Shown: one piece after another, positions 53,045 to 61,194 of the stretch
Numbering within the stretch: position 1 is the first letter of the stretch
Layout of the letters: the number at the start of each line of letters is the position of its first letter
Source: Streptomyces sp. TLI_171
GTDB lineage: Bacteria; Actinomycetota; Actinomycetes; Streptomycetales; Streptomycetaceae
Length of the DNA stretch: 64,000 nucleotides
NCBI RefSeq assembly: GCF_003610255.1
Contig: NZ_RAPS01000001.1
Location: 5,146,001 to 5,210,000, forward strand
Direction: 5' to 3'
The notes under the pieces: generated by a model
Database searches by the model: none
What the model saw: only the letters and a program-made list of their open reading frames with translations
What the model was told of the DNA's origin: nothing
Position numbers and translations under genes: made by a program

Positions 53045-53371
53045 ATGAGTGCCGAAGACCTCGAGAAGTACGAGACCGAGATGGAGCTCAAGCTCTACCG
53101 GGAGTACCGGGATGTCGTCGGCCTGTTCAAGTACGTGATCGAGACCGAGCGGCGCTTCTACCTGACGAACGACTACGACCTGCAGGTGCACTCGGTGCAG
53201 GGCGAAGTGTTCTTCGAGGTGGCGATGGCGGATGCGTGGGTCTGGGACATGTACCGACCGGCCCGATTCGTTAGGAAGGTCCGCGTACTGACCTTCAAGG
53301 ACGTGAATATCGAGGAGCTCGCCAAGAGCGACCTTGAGCTGCCCTCGGACGACTCCGCGTTCGGGAACTGA
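53045..53371 (+). CDS. DUF2469 family protein
   Basis: A 108-residue acidic protein conserved across actinobacteria. It begins MSAEDLEKYETEMELKLYRE and continues 'LFKYVIETERRFYLTNDYDL' and 'VFFEVAMADAWVWDMYRPAR'. The function is unknown; the protein is probably cytoplasmic with a small alpha/beta fold. The ATG at 53045 is chosen because the family starts there; an upstream GTG is possible. GGGGAC is nearby. The next gene, YraN, starts 219 bp later. Confidence 0.9.
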   Translation: MSAEDLEKYETEMELKLYREYRDVVGLFKYVIETERRFYLTNDYDLQVHSVQGEVFFEVAMADAWVWDMYRPARFVRKVRVLTFKDVNIEELAKSDLELPSDDSAFGN

Positions 53372-53498
53372 CGACTCGTCGCCGGGCGGCCACTGGCGGC
53401 GGCGACCTGCGGCGATGCCCGGGTGACCGAGACTGGATGCCGCGCTGTCGGGCTGTCCAGCGCATTTCTTGATTTGTCGCTCGAACGAGTGAGCTAGT

Positions 53499-53524
53499 TT
53501 TTCCACAGGCCCGGGTTATCCACA
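53499..53524 (+). promoter_or_regulatory. Two tandem DnaA boxes upstream of yraN
   Basis: TTTTCCACA (53499-53507) and TTATCCACA (53516-53524) lie in the same orientation, 17 bp apart start to start. The second is the exact E. coli DnaA consensus; the first differs at one base. Both are followed by GGCCCGG. A second pair with the same 17-bp spacing is upstream of rpsB. Confidence 0.7.
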
Positions 53525-53590
53525 GGCCCGGCGATTTCATTGGCACGCCTCCGTGCCGTGACGGCAACCTTCCGGCCGGAGGTGATTGCC

Positions 53591-54145
53591 GTGCAGAATC
53601 CCAACAAGATTTCCACCAACGGCCTCGGTCGCTACGGCGAGGAGGTCGCCGCCCGCCGGCTCGCGGAGGGCGGGCTGTGCATCCTGGAACGCAACTGGCG
53701 CTGCGCCGAGGGCGAGCTGGACATCGTCGCGCTGGATGGCGACACCCTCGCGGTGTGCGAGGTGAAGACCAGGTCCGAGCGGGGCTTCCAGCAGCCCACG
53801 GAGGCCATCGACCAGACCAAGGCCGACCGGCTGCGCCGCCTTGCCGAACGGTGGCTCGCCGAGCGCTGGCCGGTGCACTTCTCCAGGCTGGCGCTCGCCG
53901 CCGAGCGGGCCGGAGACGCCGAGCGGGCCGGGGACGCTGGTCGGGCCGGGGACGCTGGTCGTGACGAGGGCGTCGTCGAGCCGGCCGGGGGCACCGGGCG
54001 GGCCGGGGAGACCGATACGCCGCCAGGTCCGGCGAGCAGCGGGCTCGCGCCTCCACCACCCGGCGGAGTGCGCATCGACCTGGTCGCGGTGATCAACCCC
54101 CGCAAGGGCGCCGCCGCGGTCGAGCACCTGCGCGGGGCGGTCTGA
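53591..54145 (+). CDS. YraN family nuclease-fold protein (UPF0102) with a repeat insertion
   Basis: YraN proteins have an endonuclease-like fold; the natural role is unclear. The 184-residue protein has 'NGLGRYGEEVAARRLAEGG' and the core 'EGELDIVALDGDTLAVCEVKTR' residues split around 40-62, with Asp and Glu-x-Lys as the nuclease-like motif. From about residue 103 to 160 there is an extra Ala/Gly/Asp/Arg-rich stretch (ERAGDAERAGDAGRAGDAG) that makes it about 60 residues longer than the usual 120. GTG at 53591 follows GGAGGTG at 8 bp. It is 1 bp from the comM-like gene, so the two are coupled. Confidence 0.88.
   Translation: MQNPNKISTNGLGRYGEEVAARRLAEGGLCILERNWRCAEGELDIVALDGDTLAVCEVKTRSERGFQQPTEAIDQTKADRLRRLAERWLAERWPVHFSRLALAAERAGDAERAGDAGRAGDAGRDEGVVEPAGGTGRAGETDTPPGPASSGLAPPPPGGVRIDLVAVINPRKGAAAVEHLRGAV
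53903..53956 (+). repeat. Three 18-bp tandem units inside yraN
   Basis: GAGCGGGCCGGAGACGCC (53903-53920), GAGCGGGCCGGGGACGCT (53921-53938) and GGTCGGGCCGGGGACGCT (53939-53956) encode six-residue units ERAGDA/ERAGDA/GRAGDA. The multiple of three keeps the frame open. Such repeats change copy number easily. Confidence 0.85.
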
Positions 54146-54146
54146 G

Positions 54147-55799
54147 ATGGCCTTCGCCCGCACCTGCTCGGTCGCCCTGGTCGGGGTGGACGGAGTCGTG
54201 GTCGAGGTCCAGGCCGACCTCGAACCCGGCCTCGCCGCCTTCAGCCTGGTCGGCCTCGCCGACAAGGCCCTGCTGGAAGCCCGCGACCGGGTACGCGCCG
54301 CCGTGTCCAACAGCGGCGAGAAGTGGCCGCTGCGCAAACTCACCGTGGGCCTCACCCCGGCGTCCGTGCCCAAGAGCGGCAGCGGGTACGACCTGGCGGT
54401 GGCCTGTGCCGTCCTGGCCGCCGCCGAACGACTCGATCCCGCGTCGATCGACGGCCTGCTGATCATCGGCGAGCTCGGACTCGACGGCCGGGTGCGCCCG
54501 GTGCGCGGAGTCCTGCCCGCGGTGCTCGCCGCCGCCGACGCCGGCTACCGGCAGATCGTGGTCGCCGAGCAGACCGCCGCCGAAGCCGAGTTGGTGCCGG
54601 GCGTCTCCGTCATCGGAGTGCGCAGCCTGCGCCAACTCATCGCGATCCTCACCAACGCCCCCGTCCCCGACGAACCACCCGATCTCGTCACCGGCCGCCC
54701 CGACTCCTCGTTCGCCGGACTGCTGCTGCCCGGTCTCGGCGTCCGCGACGTCACCTCGGAGCAGGCCGTCCGGCCCGACCTCGCCGACGTCGCCGGGCAG
54801 TACGAAGCCCGCCGAGCACTGGAGATCGCCGCGGCGGGCGGCCACCACCTGTACCTCAAGGGCCCGCCGGGCGCCGGCAAAACCATGCTCGCCGAACGGC
54901 TCCCCGCTCTGCTCCCGCCGCTCACGCCCGCCGAAGCCCTCGAAGTGACCGCGATCCACTCCGTGGCCGGGCTGCTCCCACCCGACCGACCCTTGATCGA
55001 CACCCCGCCCTACTGCGCTCCGCACCACTCGACGACCATGCCCGCCATCGTCGGTGGCGGGACGGGACTGCCCAGGCCGGGCGCCGTCTCGCTGGCCCAC
55101 CGCGGAGTGCTGTTCCTCGACGAGGCGCCGGAGTTCTCGGTCCGGGTCCTCGACGCACTGCGCCAACCCCTGGAATCGGGAGAGGTGATGATCGCCAGAG
55201 CCGCGGGTGCCATGCGGCTCCCGGCCCGCTTCCTGCTGTGCCTGGCCGCCAACCCCTGCCCCTGCGGCCGCTATTCGCTGAGAGGAGAAGGATGCGAATG
55301 CACGCCCGTCATGGTCAACCGCTATCAGGCGCGCCTGTCCGGGCCGCTGCTGGACCGGGTGGACCTCCAGGTCCAGGTCACCGGAGTCTCGAAGGCCGAG
55401 CTGCTCCAGCAAGGCGGAAGGGCCGAGAGCACGGCCACGGTCGGCGAACGGGTGCGGGAGGCCCGAGCACGAGCCGCCGCTCGCCTCGTCGACACCCCGT
55501 GGCGGACCAACGCCGAAGTACCCGGGCACGAACTGCGCACGCGATGGCAACTCGCACCCGGTTCGCTCACCGACGCGGAACGTGACCTCGACCGGGGCCT
55601 GCTCACCGCCCGCGGCCTCGACAGAGTGCTGCGCGTCGCATGGACGGTCGCCGACCTCGCCCACCGCGACCGCCCCAACCGGTGCGACATCCAGACCGCG
55701 CTGACGCTACGCACCGGCATCCAACGCACGGCCCGTCCGACCGATCGCCGCGTCGACCCGTACGCCGAATCCGACGCCGACCTCGGAGGTGAATTCTGA
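54147..55799 (+). CDS. YifB/ComM-like Mg-chelatase-fold AAA+ ATPase
   Basis: Related to ComM, a branch-migration helicase that helps integrate DNA in competent bacteria. The 550-residue protein has an N-terminal ribosomal S5-like fold (residues 1-170, starting MAFARTCSVALVGVDGVVVE), then an AAA+ domain with 'GPPGAGKTMLAERLPALLPP' near 241, Walker B 'GVLFLDEAPEF' near 320, and the sensor/C-terminal part 'NPCPCGRYSLRGEGCECTP' with a cysteine pair typical of the family. ATG 54147 is 1 bp after the yraN stop, so they are coupled. dprA follows after 87 bp. Streptomycetes are not naturally competent, so its role here is open. Confidence 0.93.
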   Translation: MAFARTCSVALVGVDGVVVEVQADLEPGLAAFSLVGLADKALLEARDRVRAAVSNSGEKWPLRKLTVGLTPASVPKSGSGYDLAVACAVLAAAERLDPASIDGLLIIGELGLDGRVRPVRGVLPAVLAAADAGYRQIVVAEQTAAEAELVPGVSVIGVRSLRQLIAILTNAPVPDEPPDLVTGRPDSSFAGLLLPGLGVRDVTSEQAVRPDLADVAGQYEARRALEIAAAGGHHLYLKGPPGAGKTMLAERLPALLPPLTPAEALEVTAIHSVAGLLPPDRPLIDTPPYCAPHHSTTMPAIVGGGTGLPRPGAVSLAHRGVLFLDEAPEFSVRVLDALRQPLESGEVMIARAAGAMRLPARFLLCLAANPCPCGRYSLRGEGCECTPVMVNRYQARLSGPLLDRVDLQVQVTGVSKAELLQQGGRAESTATVGERVREARARAAARLVDTPWRTNAEVPGHELRTRWQLAPGSLTDAERDLDRGLLTARGLDRVLRVAWTVADLAHRDRPNRCDIQTALTLRTGIQRTARPTDRRVDPYAESDADLGGEF

Positions 55800-55886
55800 T
55801 CGCCCCTCATCTGCTGGATCGCCAGGATCACTGCGGCGCTCGACCGTCCGCCTGCCCGCCGACCGCCCCATCACCACGGAGCCCGT

Positions 55887-57425
55887 GTGACCGCCTGCCC
55901 CGCACCCCGTGACCACGCCGACCTCGCCTGCGCCCCGGCCGACCCACCGTCCAGCGAGGGACCGGCCCGACACCTCACCGCCTGCCCGCCCGACGGCCGC
56001 GCGCCAGCAGAAGCCGGCGACCGCCTCCGGCAACTGGTGCGTGGGGCGGGCCCGCCCGCCCTGCAGCGACCGCAACTTCCACGGTGGGCCCCCGACGATC
56101 CGACAGCGGGGGATCCGGTCGGCGCGGGCCCGCCCGGAGACACTCCGCCGGTCGCCAGGGCCTCGGCCGACGACACCCCAACCGGCCCGGCTCCAGGTGA
56201 TCGACGTGCCGTCAGACCCACCAAATGGGCTGCGGCCACCACCGTGCCCGATCCGCCCGACCCGGAGCGGGTGGCCCGGGCCGCGCTCACCAGGCTCATC
56301 GAGCCCGGAGACGCAGCGATCGGCCGATCCGTCCAACGCCTCGGTGCGGTCCGGCTGTTGCAGGGCATCCAGGAGGGCGCACCGCCGGACCGACTGGGCC
56401 TCGGCGCCGACCGGATCGCCGCCTACCAGGAGCGGCTGCGGAAGTTCAACCCGGCTGTCGACCTGGAGCGGATCGCCAAGCTCGGTGGGAGGTTCATCAT
56501 TCCGGGCGACATCGAGTGGCCCTCCCAACTCGACGACCTCGGTGACAGCCGCCCGGTCGGGCTGTGGGTCCGTGGCCGGCTGTCGCCCCGGCTGCCCTCG
56601 CTGCGGCTGCTCGCCCTGCGCTCGGTCGCCGTGGTCGGATCGCGGGCCTGTACCGGCTACGGCCGGCACGTCGCGGGCCAGCTCGGCTCCGAACTCGCCG
56701 AGCGCGGGTGGGTGGTGGTCTCCGGCGCGGCCTACGGGGTCGACACCGCCGCGCACCTCGGCGCCTTGGCGGTCAACGGGATGACGATCGCCGTCCTCGC
56801 CAGCGGCGTCGACATCTGCTACCCGCGCGGGAACGAGGCGCTGATCCAACGGATCGCGAACGACGGCCTGCTGGTCAGCGAGTTGGCGCTCGGGATGAAC
56901 CCGACCAGGTTCAGATTCGTGCTCCGCAACCGGGTGATAGCGGCCCTCACCCGCGGCACCGTGGTGGTCGAAGCCGCACCGCGCAGCGGCGCGCTCAGCA
57001 CCGCACGGCGCGCCCGAGACCTCAACCGGCACACGATGGGCGTTCCGGGCCCGGTCACCTCGGAGCTCTCGGCCGGCGTGCACGCACTGATCCGGACCGG
57101 TGCGGCGAGCATGGTCACCAACGGGGCCGAGGTGGGAGAGCTGGTCGGCTCCATCGGCGCGGACCTGGCACCGGAGCGCGTCGGCCCGATCCTGCCGAGG
57201 GACGCACTGGAGCCGCCGGTGGCCCGCGTGCTCGAAGCCGTACCCGCCAGCGCGGACGGCGCGCCGGTCCTGCGAATCGCCCGGTACGCGGCGCTCTCCG
57301 AGGAAGCCACCGTTCATCACCTGCACGAGCTCGGTTCGCTCGGGTTCGTCGAGCGACACGGAGCGCACTGGAGGCTGGTCCGACGCAAGCGATCACATCC
57401 GAGCACGGGCGGACACGGTGAGTGA
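55887..57425 (+). CDS. dprA: DNA-processing protein DprA with a long N-terminal extension
   Basis: DprA loads RecA on incoming single-stranded DNA. The 512-residue frame has a Pro/Arg-rich N-terminus of about 120 residues (VTACPAPRDHADLACAPADP) of no recognised fold, then a SAM/Ig-like region, and the Rossmann-like DprA core 'SVAVVGSRACTGYGRHVAGQ' near 246, 'VVSGAAYGVDTAAHLGALAV' near 275, 'VDICYPRGNEALIQRIANDG', 'RNRVIAALTRGTVVVEAAPR' near 350, and a C-terminal winged helix near 440-500. Typical DprA is 370-390 residues. GTG at 55887 has GGAG upstream. The N-terminal region could be a wrong start, but no other start has a better ribosome site. Confidence 0.9.
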   Translation: MTACPAPRDHADLACAPADPPSSEGPARHLTACPPDGRAPAEAGDRLRQLVRGAGPPALQRPQLPRWAPDDPTAGDPVGAGPPGDTPPVARASADDTPTGPAPGDRRAVRPTKWAAATTVPDPPDPERVARAALTRLIEPGDAAIGRSVQRLGAVRLLQGIQEGAPPDRLGLGADRIAAYQERLRKFNPAVDLERIAKLGGRFIIPGDIEWPSQLDDLGDSRPVGLWVRGRLSPRLPSLRLLALRSVAVVGSRACTGYGRHVAGQLGSELAERGWVVVSGAAYGVDTAAHLGALAVNGMTIAVLASGVDICYPRGNEALIQRIANDGLLVSELALGMNPTRFRFVLRNRVIAALTRGTVVVEAAPRSGALSTARRARDLNRHTMGVPGPVTSELSAGVHALIRTGAASMVTNGAEVGELVGSIGADLAPERVGPILPRDALEPPVARVLEAVPASADGAPVLRIARYAALSEEATVHHLHELGSLGFVERHGAHWRLVRRKRSHPSTGGHGE

Positions 57426-57761
57426 GCCGAACGGGTCAACTCGGTCAACACGACGGACAGGAGGGTGAGTTGAGAGGAGAGTGACAGTCGGTGAGCATCG
57501 TCGGGCAGCAGTGCGATGCGGGCTCGGCAGGCCACGGTCCGACCACGGCCGACAGTCCGTGCTGGTCGGCGGGTCGACCGAGGGTGGAAGACCTGGGCTC
57601 CGGTCGGTCGCCCTGCCGCGACGCGCCGATGGAGGCCGTTGCTGCCACCGGATCGGGCGACGCCCGAGTGGCGGTAGCGCTGTGCAGTGACTCGGTCACG
57701 CTACGCTCGCTTATGGCGTCCCTATCAGCACATGACTCGGCAGAACGGCGCAGACCAACGC
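57426..57761 (+). promoter_or_regulatory. 336-bp gap before whiG
   Basis: The reading frame from GTG 57687 into whiG contains a TTA codon (57711), rare here, so it is probably leader not protein. GTCACG at about 57695 and TTATGG at about 57711 could be a promoter. No RNA gene or repeat is visible. Confidence 0.4.
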
Positions 57762-59633
57762 ATGCCCACTCACATTCCCGGACACAGGGTGACCGGTGAC
57801 GGTCGGTCCCCGGACGGGACGGGGGCCGAGACCCGCAATGCCGCGGAACTACGGGCCAGGTCCTCGGGAGTCGTGGGAATGACGAGGTCGGGCACCCCCC
57901 CGACCGCGAGCCCACAGCCCCAGACCCGTCCCGCATCCTCCTCGCCCGTCCCGCGCCCTCCGGTCCCGCAGGGCTCACCGGCCCGGCAGTCCCCGGAACC
58001 GCCACCGGCCGACCGGGCCGGCGGCCAGGTGCTGCCCTGCCCACAGGTGGCACCGCCGAGTGCCAGCGGCAAAGCCCGACCGCGCGAGGCCGAGGCCGGC
58101 GCCGGGCCGTGGCTCGGCCAGGCCGCGGCCGGTGCCCGGGCCGAAGCCGACAGGCAAGCCCCCGTCGCCGGCCAGGCTCCGTTCGGAGGTCAGGTGCCGT
58201 TCAGCGGTCAGGCCCCGGTCGGCGGGCAGGCCGACGGTCGGAACGGCGGCGGTCAGAGCAGCGCCCGGCAGCGGCCTGGCCCGGCCGCCACGGGTGCGTC
58301 GCCCGCGGGCGCCCGACCCACGCGCGGTGGGCGGGCGAAGCCGAAGGACCTGCCCGCCCGGAGTGCGCAGGTCCGCAGGCAGGCGAGCGGCCCGCCACCC
58401 GCGCGGATCCCTGAGCCTGCCGAGCAGGCATGGGGCCCCGGCCCGGCCGCGTCGCCGACCGGACCCGCAACGGCGCCCCCCGGACCCGGACCGGTGGCAT
58501 CCGGACCCGGACCGGTGCCGCCCGCATCGCCGACGGTTCCGCGACCCGCACCGACCACCACCTCGGCGACCGGCACCCCGCCAGCTGACACTCCGTCGGT
58601 CAGCGCTCCGCCCATTACCCCTCCGCCGGTTACCGCTCCGCGAGTTGCTGCCCAGCCGAGCGCGATGCCGTCGGACACGGTGCCCTCGGACACGGTGCCG
58701 TCCGACGCCGGCGCTCAGCCAGGTGCGCGCGCCGGGGTCGTGGTGCCTGCGCCGGCGTCCGCGCCCTCGTCGGGCGACGAAGGGCAGAGCGGTGCGGGCC
58801 AGGCGGGCGGTACGGCCGAGGAGGAGCCGGCGGCGGGTCAGGCGAAGGGCGGCGACCGTGGCAAGGGTGCCGATCAGTCGGCACTGCAGGCGCTCTGGCG
58901 GTCGTACAAGGAGACCGGCGACCACGGGCTCCGCGACCAGCTGATCCTGCACTACTCCCCGCTGGTGAAGTACGTCGCGGGCCGGGTCGGGGTCGGGCTG
59001 CCGGCCAACGTGGAGCAGGCGGACTTCGTGTCCTCCGGGGTGTTCGGGCTGATCGACGCGATCGAGAAGTTCGACATCGACCGGGCGATCAAGTTCGAGA
59101 CCTACGCGATCAGCCGGATCCGTGGCGCGATCATCGACGAGCTGCGGGCGCTGGACTGGATCCCCCGGTCGGTGCGGCAGAAGGCCAAGGCCGTCGAGCG
59201 CGCCTACGCCACCCTGGAGGCCAAGCTCCGGCGGACGCCGTACGACCCCGAAGTGGCCTCGGAGATGGGCATCTCGCTGGACGACCTGCACACCATCTTC
59301 AGCCAGCTCTCGCTCGCCAACGTGGTGGCACTCGACGAGCTGCTGCACTCGGCGGGCGAGGGCGGCGACCGGTTGACCCTGATGGAGACCCTGCCGGACA
59401 GCGGCGCGGACAACCCGGTCGAGATCGCCGAGGACCGTGAACTCCGGCGACTGCTGGCCTCTGCGGTCAACACGCTGCCGGAACGCGAGAAGACCGTGGT
59501 GACGCTCTACTACTACGAGGGCCTGACGCTCGCCGAGATCGGCCAGGTCCTCGGGGTGACGGAGAGCCGGGTCAGCCAGATCCACACCAAGTCGGTGCTG
59601 CAACTGCGGGCGAAGATGTCCGACGTCCGCTGA
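57762..59633 (+). CDS. whiG: RNA polymerase sigma factor WhiG with an exceptionally long N-terminus
   Basis: WhiG starts sporulation of aerial hyphae in Streptomyces; it is held inactive by the anti-sigma factor RsiG with cyclic di-GMP (established for related species). The conserved part begins at about residue 379 (WRSYKETGDHGLRDQLILHY) with region 2 'LVKYVAGRVGVGLPANVEQA', 'FDIDRAIKFETYAISRIRGA', region 3, and region 4 'EREKTVVTLYYYEGLTLAEI', near-complete. It is preceded by about 375 residues rich in Pro, Ala, Gly, Ser and Arg; standard WhiG has about 30. The chosen ATG 57762 gives MPTHIPGH, like the MPQHTSGS of S. coelicolor. An internal ATG at 58665 would give a 323-residue form. No strong ribosome site at either. 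Confidence 0.85.
   Translation: MPTHIPGHRVTGDGRSPDGTGAETRNAAELRARSSGVVGMTRSGTPPTASPQPQTRPASSSPVPRPPVPQGSPARQSPEPPPADRAGGQVLPCPQVAPPSASGKARPREAEAGAGPWLGQAAAGARAEADRQAPVAGQAPFGGQVPFSGQAPVGGQADGRNGGGQSSARQRPGPAATGASPAGARPTRGGRAKPKDLPARSAQVRRQASGPPPARIPEPAEQAWGPGPAASPTGPATAPPGPGPVASGPGPVPPASPTVPRPAPTTTSATGTPPADTPSVSAPPITPPPVTAPRVAAQPSAMPSDTVPSDTVPSDAGAQPGARAGVVVPAPASAPSSGDEGQSGAGQAGGTAEEEPAAGQAKGGDRGKGADQSALQALWRSYKETGDHGLRDQLILHYSPLVKYVAGRVGVGLPANVEQADFVSSGVFGLIDAIEKFDIDRAIKFETYAISRIRGAIIDELRALDWIPRSVRQKAKAVERAYATLEAKLRRTPYDPEVASEMGISLDDLHTIFSQLSLANVVALDELLHSAGEGGDRLTLMETLPDSGADNPVEIAEDRELRRLLASAVNTLPEREKTVVTLYYYEGLTLAEIGQVLGVTESRVSQIHTKSVLQLRAKMSDVR
58668..58697 (+). repeat. Two 15-bp tandem units in the whiG extension
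   Basis: CCGTCGGACACGGTG (58668-58682) and CCCTCGGACACGGTG (58683-58697) encode PSDTV twice; a third degraded copy, CCGTCCGACGCCGGC, follows. This is one of several low-complexity stretches in the extension. Confidence 0.75.
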
Positions 59634-59659
59634 GCAGCACACGCCGGCAGCCGACCTGG

Positions 59660-59709
59660 CCGCGAGCCTTCAGGCCGGCGGCCGGCCGACCGGGCCCGAA
59701 GGCTCGCGG
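59660..59709 (+). terminator. Perfect 12-bp hairpin after whiG
   Basis: CCGCGAGCCTTC (59660-59671) pairs with GAAGGCTCGCGG (59698-59709). The 26-base loop contains a further GGCCGG-rich stem. It lies 26 bp after the whiG stop. Confidence 0.8.
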
Positions 59710-59813
59710 CCCGGCTCGCAGTTCCGGCCGCTCGGGGGTCGGAACGCGCCGGACGCGGGGCCGGTGGGAGCGGCGCAGCTCCCACCGGCCGTCGGCGTCC
59801 GTAGAGTTGGGCT

Positions 59814-60455
59814 GTGCCGAAAATCCGGGCGGCCACGGTGGCCGAGCATCGACAGTTGCAGCAGGCAGCACTGCTGGACGCCGCGCGCGTCCTGCTGGCC
59901 GAGGGCGGTCGGGACGCGCTGAACTTCAGCGCGCTGGCCGCGCGTGCCGGACTGGCCAGGTCCTCGGTGTACGAATACTTCCGCTCCAAGTCCGAACTGG
60001 TGGAAGCGCTCTGCGCGGTGGACCTCCCGCTCTGGGCCGCCGAGATCGAAGCCGCCATGACGGCCCGCGACAGCCCGGCGGACCGGATCGAGGCGTACGT
60101 CCGCGGGCAGCTTGCGCTGGCCACCGACCCGGTGCACCGCGCCGTGGTGGCGGTCGCCGAGTTCGAACTCGACGACGCCGCGCGGGGGCGGATCAGGGCC
60201 GCCCACGCCGGGCTGACCGCCATGGTGGTGCACTCCCTGGAGGAGCTCGGCCACCGCCGGCCGGGCGTCGCGGCCGTACTGCTCCAGGGAGTGGTGGAGG
60301 CGGCGGTCCGTCAGCTCGGAAGGGTCCGCGGAGGCGAGGGCGCGAGCGGCGACGCGGCGGTCCGGGAGATCGCCGACTCGGCGGTTCGGTTCGCCCTGGA
60401 CGGCCTGCGGACGCCCGGCCGGACGGGCCGCGGCGGAGCGGACGGCCCGGCCTGA
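59814..60455 (+). CDS. TetR/AcrR-family regulator
   Basis: A 213-residue repressor-type protein. The N-terminal helix-turn-helix spans about residues 18-65: 'AARVLLAEGGRDALNFSALA' and 'GLARSSVYEYFRSKSELVEA', which matches TetR. The C-terminal helical ligand-binding domain is not informative about ligand. GTG at 59814 lies 6 bp after TAGAGT (59802-59807) and may be leaderless. Its target is unknown. It converges on the M23-like gene with 22 bp between stops. Confidence 0.88.
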   Translation: MPKIRAATVAEHRQLQQAALLDAARVLLAEGGRDALNFSALAARAGLARSSVYEYFRSKSELVEALCAVDLPLWAAEIEAAMTARDSPADRIEAYVRGQLALATDPVHRAVVAVAEFELDDAARGRIRAAHAGLTAMVVHSLEELGHRRPGVAAVLLQGVVEAAVRQLGRVRGGEGASGDAAVREIADSAVRFALDGLRTPGRTGRGGADGPA

Positions 60456-60477
60456 CCGGTCGGGAGCCGACGCGTCG

Positions 60478-61194
60478 TCAGGCCGGATCCAGCGGCAGCA
60501 GCCGGGCGCGGCCGCTGCCCAACAGGGCGAGCGGGTCGAGGTAGCGGTCGCCGCGGAGCAACCCCCAGTGCAGGCAGTCCACCGGGCAGTGGCCCCGGTC
60601 GCCGGTCAGCACGCCGATGGTGTCGCCCGCCGCCACACCCGTGCCGACCGGCACCGACCCGGCCACCGGCAGGTAGGTGGTCCGCAGCGGGGGAGTGCCG
60701 GAACCGGAGTGGGTCACCACGACGACCGGCCGCCCCGCCACCTGCCCGGCGAAGGTCACCACCCCTGGCGCGGCCGCCCGCACCGCCGTTCCGGGCGCGG
60801 CCGCCAGGTCCACGCCCCGGTGCCCGGCCGCCCAGCGCACCGGCGGCGGGTCGAACCGCCGCAGCAACCCCGAACGATCCCCCACCGGCCACACCCGCCC
60901 GGGCCCGGGCCCCACCACTGCACTACGCATCACCGCACCGGCGACCCCCGCACCGGACACCCCCGCACCGGCGACCCCCGCACCGGACACCCCCGAGCCA
61001 CGCACTCCCGCACCGGCGACCCCCGCACCGGTGACCGCCGCACCACGCACCCCCGCGCCGGCCACCACCGCAGGCACCACCGCACCGGCCACCCCCACCG
61101 GCGCCGCGGCGGACCCGCCACCGAGCAGAACCGCCGCCAACACCGTCGCCAGCGCCACCCGCATCCCACCGAGCCCCACACCCCGAAACCGCAT
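60478..61194 (-). CDS. M23-like peptidase-fold protein with degenerate active site
   Basis: The 238-residue protein has a hydrophobic segment at the N-terminus (about 9-30, 'GGMRVALATVLAAVLLGGGS') that may be a signal peptide, then a Gly/Ala/Val repeat region (about 45-90) and an M23 (LytM-type) domain (about 115-225). H125 and D129 (GHRGVD) are intact zinc ligands, but the usual HxH is C207-L-H209, so the first histidine is cysteine. Such variants may be inactive and act as binding or regulatory domains. ATG at 61194 follows GGGGGG-rich sequence. It is divergent from rpsB. Confidence 0.8.
   Translation of the reverse strand: MRFRGVGLGGMRVALATVLAAVLLGGGSAAAPVGVAGAVVPAVVAGAGVRGAAVTGAGVAGAGVRGSGVSGAGVAGAGVSGAGVAGAVMRSAVVGPGPGRVWPVGDRSGLLRRFDPPPVRWAAGHRGVDLAAAPGTAVRAAAPGVVTFAGQVAGRPVVVVTHSGSGTPPLRTTYLPVAGSVPVGTGVAAGDTIGVLTGDRGHCPVDCLHWGLLRGDRYLDPLALLGSGRARLLPLDPA
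60935..61069 (-). repeat. Nine 15-bp tandem units in the M23-like gene
   Basis: Units such as GCACCGGCGACCCCC and GCACCGGACACCCCC run in phase from 60935 to 61069, coding on the minus strand for five-residue units of the type GAGVA/GAGVS. The repeat makes a flexible or fibrous linker between the membrane segment and the M23 domain. Copy number is likely to vary. Confidence 0.85.

Noticed and set aside
60935..61069. CRISPR-like array of 15-bp units
   Set aside because: The units are contiguous without spacers, of 15 bp, and in frame with the M23-like gene, so they are coding tandem repeats.
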